From the NCBI RefSeq assembly GCF_033807715.1, contig NC_084590.1:39355505-39419504 (forward strand): 64,000 nucleotides of DNA. The letters are read 5' to 3'. The notes under the pieces were generated by a model, which was not told the origin of the DNA, searched no databases, and saw only the letters and a list, made by a program, of their open reading frames with translations. Both the position numbers and the translations under genes were made by a program. Positions 57,425 to 64,000 of this stretch are shown here, piece after piece; within the stretch, counting starts at the first letter, position 1, and the number at the start of each line of letters is the position of its first letter. The stretch is from Cololabis saira. Lineage: Eukaryota > Chordata > Actinopteri > Beloniformes > Belonidae.

Positions 57425-59774
57425 ATTACTATTATCATTAGCATTATCATTATTATTCGGGGGGATCCGTCACGTGATCAGGATCCCCCCTCGTCACTCT
57501 ATGACGTAGAGGGGACGCCCAGGGAATCCCCTGTGGTTGACGAAATGGGAGAAACTTTAAATATCGCCTGTCTCTTCTTAAAACAGCGTTAAAAACATGT
57601 TTTTACAAACTGGCAGTAAAAACCGTACCTTGCGCACCAAAAACGCACAATTTAGCCACTATAACAAAGAATAATATATAAATAATAATAATGTCATAAT
57701 TCGTGTATATATCACGACCACGCCCCCATTGACTTTGCATAGTACTATATCCGTGGTGGTCAGATTAAAACCTCATAAAAACACTGCTAAAACAGCGTTA
57801 AAAACGGGCTTTTACAAACTGGCAGTAAAAACAGTACGTTGCGCGACAAAAACGCATAATTTAGCCACTATAACAAAGAATAATATATAAATAATAATAA
57901 TGTCATAAAACGTGTATATATCACGACCACGCCTCCCATTGACTTTGCATAGTACTATATCCGTGGTGGTCAGATTAAAACCTCATTAAAACACTGCTAA
58001 AACAGCGTTAAAAACATGTTTTTACAAACTGACAGTAAAAAACCGTACCTTGCGCAACAAAAACGCATAATTTAGCCACTTTAACAAAGAATAATATATA
58101 AATAATAATAATGTCAAAAAACGTGTATATATCACGACCACGGATCCCATTGACTTTGCACAGTACTATATCCGTGTTGGTCACACGGAATTATAGCACT
58201 TTCCGTGTTGGTACCACGGAAAATAGGTCGTGGGCATTATCCGTGTGTATATCACGACCATGGATCCCATTGACTTTGCATAGTACTATATTGTGGTGGT
58301 CACACGGAATTATACCACTTTCCGTGTTGGTACCACGGAAATAGGTCGTGGGCATTTCACAGACTTTTGTGAGATCAGGTTGCTTTGCATAGTAGGCTAC
58401 TATATCCGTGGTGGTCAGATTAAAACCTCATAAAAACACTGCTAAAACAGCGTTAAAAACGGGCTTTTACAAACTGACATTAAAAAACAGTACGTTGCGC
58501 GACAAAAACGCATAATTTAGCCACTATAACAAAGAATAATATATAAATAATAATAATGTCATAATTCGTGTATATATCACGACCACGCCCCCATTGACTT
58601 TGCATAGTACTATATCCGTGGTGGTCAGATTAAAACCTCATAAAAACACTGCTAAAACAGCGTTAAAAACGGGCTTTTACAAACTGACATTAAAAAACAG
58701 TACGTTGCGCGACAAAAACGCATAATTTAGCCACTATAACAAAGAATAATATATAAATAATAATAATGTCATAATTCGTGTATATATCACGACCACGCCC
58801 CCATTGACTTTGCATAGTACTATATCCGTGGTGCTCAGATTAAAACCTCATTAAAACACTGCTAAAACAGCGTTAAAAACGGGCTTTTACAAACTGACAT
58901 TAAAAAAACTACGTTGCGCGACAAAAACGCATAATTTAGCCACTATAACAAAGAATAATATATAAATAATAATAATGTCATAATTCGTGTATATATCACG
59001 ACCACGCCCCCATTGACTTTGCATAGTACTATATCCGTGGTGCTCAGATTAAAACCTCATTAAAACACTGCTAAAACAGCGTTAAAAACGGGCTTTTACA
59101 AACTGACATTAAAAAACAGTACGTTGCGCGACAAAAACGCATAATTTAGCCACTATAACAAAGAATAATATATAAATAATAATAATGTCATAATTCGTGT
59201 ATATATCACGACCACGCCCCCATTGACTTTGCATAGTACTATATCCGTGGTGCTCAGATTAAAACCTCATTAAAACACTGCTAAAACAGCGTTAAAAACG
59301 GGCTTTTACAAACTGACATTAAAAAACAGTACGTTGCGCGACAAAAACGCATAATTTAGCCACTATAACAAAGAATAATATATAAATAATAATAATGTCA
59401 TAATTCGTGTATATATCACGACCACGCCCCCATTGACTTTGCATAGTACTATATCCGTGGTGCTCAGATTAAAACCTCATTAAAACACTGCTAAAACAGC
59501 GTTAAAAACATGTTTTTACAAACTGACAGTAAAAAACCGTACCTTGCGCGACAAAAACGCATAATTTAGCCACTATAACAAAGAATAATATATAAATAAT
59601 AATAATGTCATAATCCGTGTATATATCACGACCACGGATCCCATTGACTTTGCATGGTACAATATCCGTGGTGCCCACACGTAATTTTACCAGTTTCCGT
59701 GTTGGTACCACGGAAAATAGTGGTGAGAGGTCGTGGGCATTTCACGGATTTTTGTGAGATCAGGTTGCTAAAAT

Positions 59775-60892
59775 GATAACTTGAAGGCGGCACTTACATT
59801 TACACTTACACTGAGAACAAGTTCAAGTACGCCCACAAACCATCCGACATCTTCGTGTCATCATGTTGTACCGAGGCCACTATGTTGCTTGCTACCGCCA
59901 CACATAGCAGAAACTGGGTTTACGACACTAGTTATTTAGCATGCTAACTCTGTAAACACGGTACCTCAGCAGTCAAATACATAGTCATCATTTTTGTGAG
60001 ATGATTGCACTTATTTCTTCTCTTTTCCTGCTGCTTGTAGGTTATTTTGGAATATTTTAACCTACAATCTTACACATGGCTCCTCTAAGCCTCATTAAGA
60101 TAAGTATCATCACAAATCTGAGTAATCATTTTGACAACGGGATGCATGTCTCTAACTTTGTTGATATTGATGTTAATTACCATAATATTAAGGCTTATGC
60201 AGGAGGCTGCATCTAAATTGAATTTAATTAATTAATTAATTAAATTAAAGAAAACACATTTATATGTGTATTATTTACTCAGCGGGATCATTACACATGC
60301 ACATACAGTACCTTACTCAGTATGGCCTTCTGGAGGAAATCACTCATTAGGGCTATTGGTGCATCATTTTTCACTGACTTTCAAGTTTTTAGGTTTTTCA
60401 CACAGTCATATCTGCATTCGTACATAACAGTGTTTTTTCTGGTAAAACGATAAAAATGATAGCAGTAGTAGTAAGAGTAAAACTAACAACATCAGATGTT
60501 GCAGTAAAGTGTCTATCCATCTTCAGCAATAATTCACACAGTCTCTTTTTAGTAATTTAAATAAGCTGCACCTGCTTCCATTTACCAGCTGCAGTACTAA
60601 ACAGATTGTAATTGTACTGGTGTTTGAAAGACTTATTTAATGTCACATTCTCCTAATCTGTGTGTCTATGGGATCACATTGCCACCCTCTTGCACTAATG
60701 GCCAAAGTCATATTTTTCTCAAGTTTTTCAAAAAGCAAAAACAACTGAAGAAAATATTTGTTTTTTCTTCTGTTTTCTGAGAAACTTGAGAAAATTATTA
60801 CCCAGGCCATTATTTTAAGAGGGTGACAATGTGTAACTTTTGAGCCTTTGATCATGTTAATTTTTTGCCACACCATTTTTTTGTGGCTCACA
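59775..60892. other. Unannotated stretch
   Basis: No gene recognised. A TTAA-rich palindromic run (aattaattaattaattaaat) lies near 60225-60245. Confidence 0.6.
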
Positions 60893-61125
60893 CATGGTGG
60901 CCTGGTTGTTGGCACTGTTGCCTCACAACAAAAAGCTTGTGGTGCAAATCGGTGAAGCCAGGTTAATTGGTGACTCTAAATTTCCCACAGGAGCGAGTGG
61001 TTGTTTGGTTATGAGTGCCAGTACAATGGACTGCACGTCTGTCCAGGGTGTAGCCCACACTTCCACCATGGGAAAGCTAAGAAAAGATCAAGCAGAATCC
61101 TGTTATAAATAGATGGACGTTTCTG
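60893..61125 (+). repeat. Degenerate SINE-like repeat with tRNA-like head
   Basis: ggtggcctggttgttggcac then tgttgcctcacaac, gtggtgcaaatcgg, ggttaattggtgactctaaa and gactgcacgtctgtccaggg then tgtagccca follow a common fish repeat whose head resembles a tRNA (A-box-like GTGGCnnAGTGGTTaGCAC; B-box GGTTCAAATCC). The copy is diverged and has an internal deletion after the B box. The tRNA-like promoter is no longer intact. Confidence 0.55.
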
Positions 61126-62756
61126 CTTATGACTCTTGGACCTTTTGTAAAATTTTAATATTAAGGGACAGATTTTAGCTGCTCGTGGAACCTATGAGGA
61201 TGTTTTTTTTAATCCTGTCAGTCTGTGTAATAAAGTTACTCTTTTAGTGTCAGAGCAGTTTAGTAATTATGATTCCAGCACCAGCAAGACAAAGACCTTG
61301 ATGAAATCATCACATCAGCCCATTTCATATACTTTGTTCCTTATTTATCACTGTGAATATTTATTTTTTTCTGTGAATGAAATTAGTTTTTTGTGTAAAG
61401 TAGCTGATTTCTTTTTCGCAGGCAACTTTGACATCAGGTAAATGTGGAATGTTGTGGTTTGAGAGTCTTAATCTGCAACTGGGTTAGCCCCATGTTAGCA
61501 AACTGGTCCACTGTGAGTAATCAGCGCTTGTAAACCCCAGCCAACAAACTATGCCATAGATCAAACAATCTTCTGACTATCAAAACAAATATTTCTCTCT
61601 GAATGCAGCAATGTCAATGATTTGTCCACTACTTTTCCAGTTTTGTTCGCAAAGGCGGGTGCCTATGTGATGCAATAATGATTTTTTATGTCTAACCCTA
61701 ACCATCCATGACTTGCAGTAAAGTTGAGAAGCGAAAAATCATCGATCAATACGGGGCTGGCCAAGGTTCAAAATCGGTTGGATTGGAGTTACAGTCTGGT
61801 TTCACACTAGTTTGCTCTCCTCATGTCTCCTTTAAAGCATTTTTGAACATTTTATAGTATGTTAGCCTCTTTTGTGACTGTTTCGCATGATGCAAAACGT
61901 AGACTGCAAAGGAAAGGAAAGGCACGCGTCCTTTTTATATACCAGAAATTGTAATTTAAATAAAATTATTGAGCTCATATTGTGAAATTGCAACGGTATG
62001 TACCAATTCACTGTAGCATCACACCCCTGGCTTTAGTGGAAGACATTGAACAAAGCTTTGGGGGTAGAGAGAAAAAAAAAAACCTGTTTAAGGTGAAGAC
62101 AGTGATAAAAGCATTTTTATCTACATTATCAAAGCTAATTTCCGCAAAACTGTAATACTTCATTATCTCTGTTTTGTACAACTTTAAAGTGAAAGAACAG
62201 TTTGCACATCCAAATAAATCTGAGTTCTGTGGTAACAGAGCTTCGTAGCCTGGTATTTCAACAAACCCTGTTCCATTAGTCAGCTACCACACATACTCAT
62301 CCACGCAGCTGCATCACACTGTCAGTGAAAGAGAGAAAATTATGCCCACAGAAATATCAGACCATAAAAAGATAGCAAAACCTTTTAATGCAGCCATTTC
62401 CTCAGTTGTATCAAGAAATAGCAGTTGACCAGAACAGTGCAAGTCAAGTTGAGGTCTGGATGAATACATAGAAGAAAGAAAACCTGAGAGCAGGAAAAAG
62501 CATATAAAATTTCATGAAAAGAGCACTCTTCCAACTGCTCGGGACAAGGATGGATAAATTATATTTTTCACTTGTGCTGCAGCTCGAGGTCCAGGGAACA
62601 TGACAGTGTAGGAGAGGGAACTGTGGATTCAGATAAATACTGGGGAATCTATAAAGGAAGCATCATACCGAAAAACCTGAAGATGAAAATATGTCCTTAA
62701 CAGAAAGATAATTGTTCATAATTCATAATTAGTCATTTGAGCATATTTTGTACATG
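61126..62756. other. Unannotated stretch
   Basis: No gene, RNA or recognisable repeat. Confidence 0.6.
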
Positions 62757-62764
62757 CGTGTGCA

Positions 62765-63363
62765 CAGAGCCGCCTGGGAGATTTGCAAGGCCCTGTGCAA
62801 AAAGGCTGGGGGGGGCCCTTGCGCGTGAGCGTAGGGAGCGCGCGCAGAATTTTTTGGGTTTTTTCGGGTCGTATCGGGTGTCTATATGTGCAATTTTAAC
62901 TCTCCAATTAGCAAAATACTGGATACCTTCCCCCGCCTCATCATCATTTGGTTTTGCCATGACGCGGGGCCCCACGGCTGCTTGAGACCTGGTCGGATCG
63001 GTAATTTTTGTAACAAATTTATCAAACAAGCCTTTCAGAGAGGCATTAAACTCTTCCATTTTCTTTATTTTTTTTTTTTTTTTCATTCCCTGATGGAAAT
63101 TTCCTGAATCTGTCTTGTTCTCTCAACATTGTGTGACAGTTTGTTCCAACTCCACCGTCTGGATCAGAGCAGCTTGTGTCTGCGCTTGGTCTGACGCAGT
63201 TGTATTGAACAACAGACACGCGCATCATTGCACATATATTTATTGATATGCACAGGCTAATACACATTTAGGTCTGTAATGGAACGTGACTGTTGATATT
63301 TATAAGGGAAAAAACGAGGCCCCGTGCGGTCGCACGGTTCGCACACCCCTTGCGGCGGCCCTG
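62765..63363 (-). mobile_element. hAT-type non-autonomous element, CAGGGCCGCC ends, copy 2 (inverted)
   Basis: It is flanked by the exact 8-bp duplication cgtgtgca at 62757-62764 and 63364-63371, with ends cagagccgcc and gcggcggccctg. It is the reverse-orientation relative of 23201-23854 along its whole length. The minus-strand frame 62733-63086 contains MEEFNASLKGLFDKFVTK followed by ITDPTRSQAAVGPRV, the same peptide as in copy 1, then passes through the terminus into flanking DNA. No transposase. Confidence 0.87.
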
Positions 63364-63371
63364 CGTGTGCA

Positions 63372-64000
63372 CGGTTAGGATAATATATTCTTAATAATGC
63401 TAATGAATCGTCAAAAAGCTCAGTAAGTTTGCATACATGTTCTTTCCCGCCTACTCTTGCACTGATTGCTGTTGGAGCATTAGTGCCAGCCGCATGGCAA
63501 TCTAGAGGCCAGCCGTTTGAAAGTTTTAAAAAGGTTGGCCTTGCAAGTGTTCATTGTTTCAGGGAGGAAACGGAGAATGAGAATGCATTCACAGTGCAAA
63601 CCTGAGCTCGAGACTTCTGGAGATAATTACATATAACTCTGTAATGAACCTTTTTCAAAGCAGTTGAACTAATTTGAATAGTGGGGTGACGCAGTGGGAG
63701 AAGATCTTTACAGCAAAAGATGAACATGAATAGGTGGTTTCAAACTGTTATTTATTTATTTCTCTTAATTGTTGCATAATAAAAGACTGTGTCATGGTGA
63801 AAGAAAAGATCTCATAGGTAAACACTGTTGGCAGTGGCCCTGAGGGGTTCAGCGGATAAAGCAAACTTTGAAATATTTATCAACCAAGCTCCTACGTCCC
63901 TGGTTCAAATTATCATGTTTTCTAAGTAATGGTCACAAGTTAGACTTAAACACAAAAGCTTTGATTTAGTAATAAAGCGCTTCCATGAGTCCGTTTAAAG
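63372..64000. other. Unannotated stretch to window end
   Basis: No gene recognised. A weak tRNA-like segment near 63838-63910 was considered and not accepted. Confidence 0.6.

Larger units (their letters stand above)
52645..59768. mobile_element. 7.1-kb foldback-like element with inverted arms of tandem repeats
   Basis: Both ends are gcaacctgatctcac and its inverse (gtgagatcaggttgc), flanked by the direct repeat TAAAAT at 52639-52644 and 59769-59774. The left arm (52645-55614) and right arm (56474-59768) are reverse complements over almost their whole length. They hold 210-bp tandem monomers, then a unique block (54411-54540 versus 57458-57584), then AAG and AAT microsatellites, then a further unique block. 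An 859-bp loop separates them. No transposase or other protein domain was found, so it is non-autonomous. Long inverted arms made of tandem repeats with a short target duplication are the layout of foldback (FB/Galileo-type) elements. The superfamily is not established. Confidence 0.85.
56474..59768 (-). repeat. Right arm of foldback element
   Basis: This is the reverse complement of the left arm. Monomer boundaries (atccgtggtg) fall near 57749, 57959, 58405, 58615, 58825, 59035, 59245, 59455 and 59665, and the internal terminus copy ends at 58383. The outer array has six 210-bp intervals against four in the left arm. A solo LTR at 56512-56744 is unique to this arm. Confidence 0.9.

Noticed and set aside
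63838..63910. tRNA-like segment with a GGTTCAAATT B-box-like word
   Set aside because: The A box and acceptor stem pairing are not convincing and no terminator or SINE tail follows.

Overview
The window looks like non-coding chromosomal DNA from a ray-finned, probably percomorph, fish. It has long CA/GT, TA, AAG and AAT microsatellites and L2-clade LINE ends. It also has a decayed Tc1-like transposon, several hAT-type elements with exact 8-bp target duplications, and Harbinger-like elements with foldback MITEs. I see no rRNA, convincing tRNA, CRISPR array or bacterial-type operon. The species call is inference from repeat flavour only.

Layout. 1-30.4 kb is transposon-rich: an L2-like LINE end with an open reverse-transcriptase frame running off the left edge (1-1220); an inverted pair of TA microsatellites (2.35-3.05 kb); a Tc1-like relic (5.5-6.4 kb); an unclassified dispersed repeat beginning GGGCCCGAGCAC (6.4-7.4 kb); more LINE ends (7.6-8.6, 10.9-12.2, 20.7-21.7 kb), two of them split by younger DNA elements; an hAT-type element (12.9-13.5 kb); a second GGGCCCGAGCAC repeat expanded by 817-bp tandem units (17.9-20.3 kb); a minus-strand LINE split by an hAT-type element (22.8-24.1 kb); and a Harbinger-like element carrying a Myb-like relic and a nested hairpin MITE (29.1-30.4 kb). 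About 30.4-52.6 kb is nearly free of recognisable transposons.

The best candidate for a host gene is a 61-nt minus-strand first coding exon at 41756-41816. It has a good start context, encodes a hydrophobic signal-like peptide and ends in phase 1 at a near-consensus splice donor. CCAAT and GC boxes lie about 350-410 bp upstream. If real, the gene runs leftward and much of 1-41.7 kb would be its first intron. No later exon was recognised.

The most unusual object is a 7.1-kb foldback-like element (52645-59768) flanked by the 6-bp repeat TAAAAT. Its two roughly 3-kb inverted arms are nearly identical and are built from 210-bp tandem monomers that each carry CGTG/CACG inverted motifs. The arms differ by two monomers, by a solo LTR present only in the right arm, and by a 321-bp segment present only in the left arm. 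No transposase was found inside. A second unusual object is a 456-bp palindromic MITE (21071-21526) made of TGGCCAC palindromes, often 21 bp apart. It sits in a LINE tail whose unoccupied version is preserved elsewhere in this window.

All family names rest on reading the sequence against remembered family features. No database search or alignment program was run.
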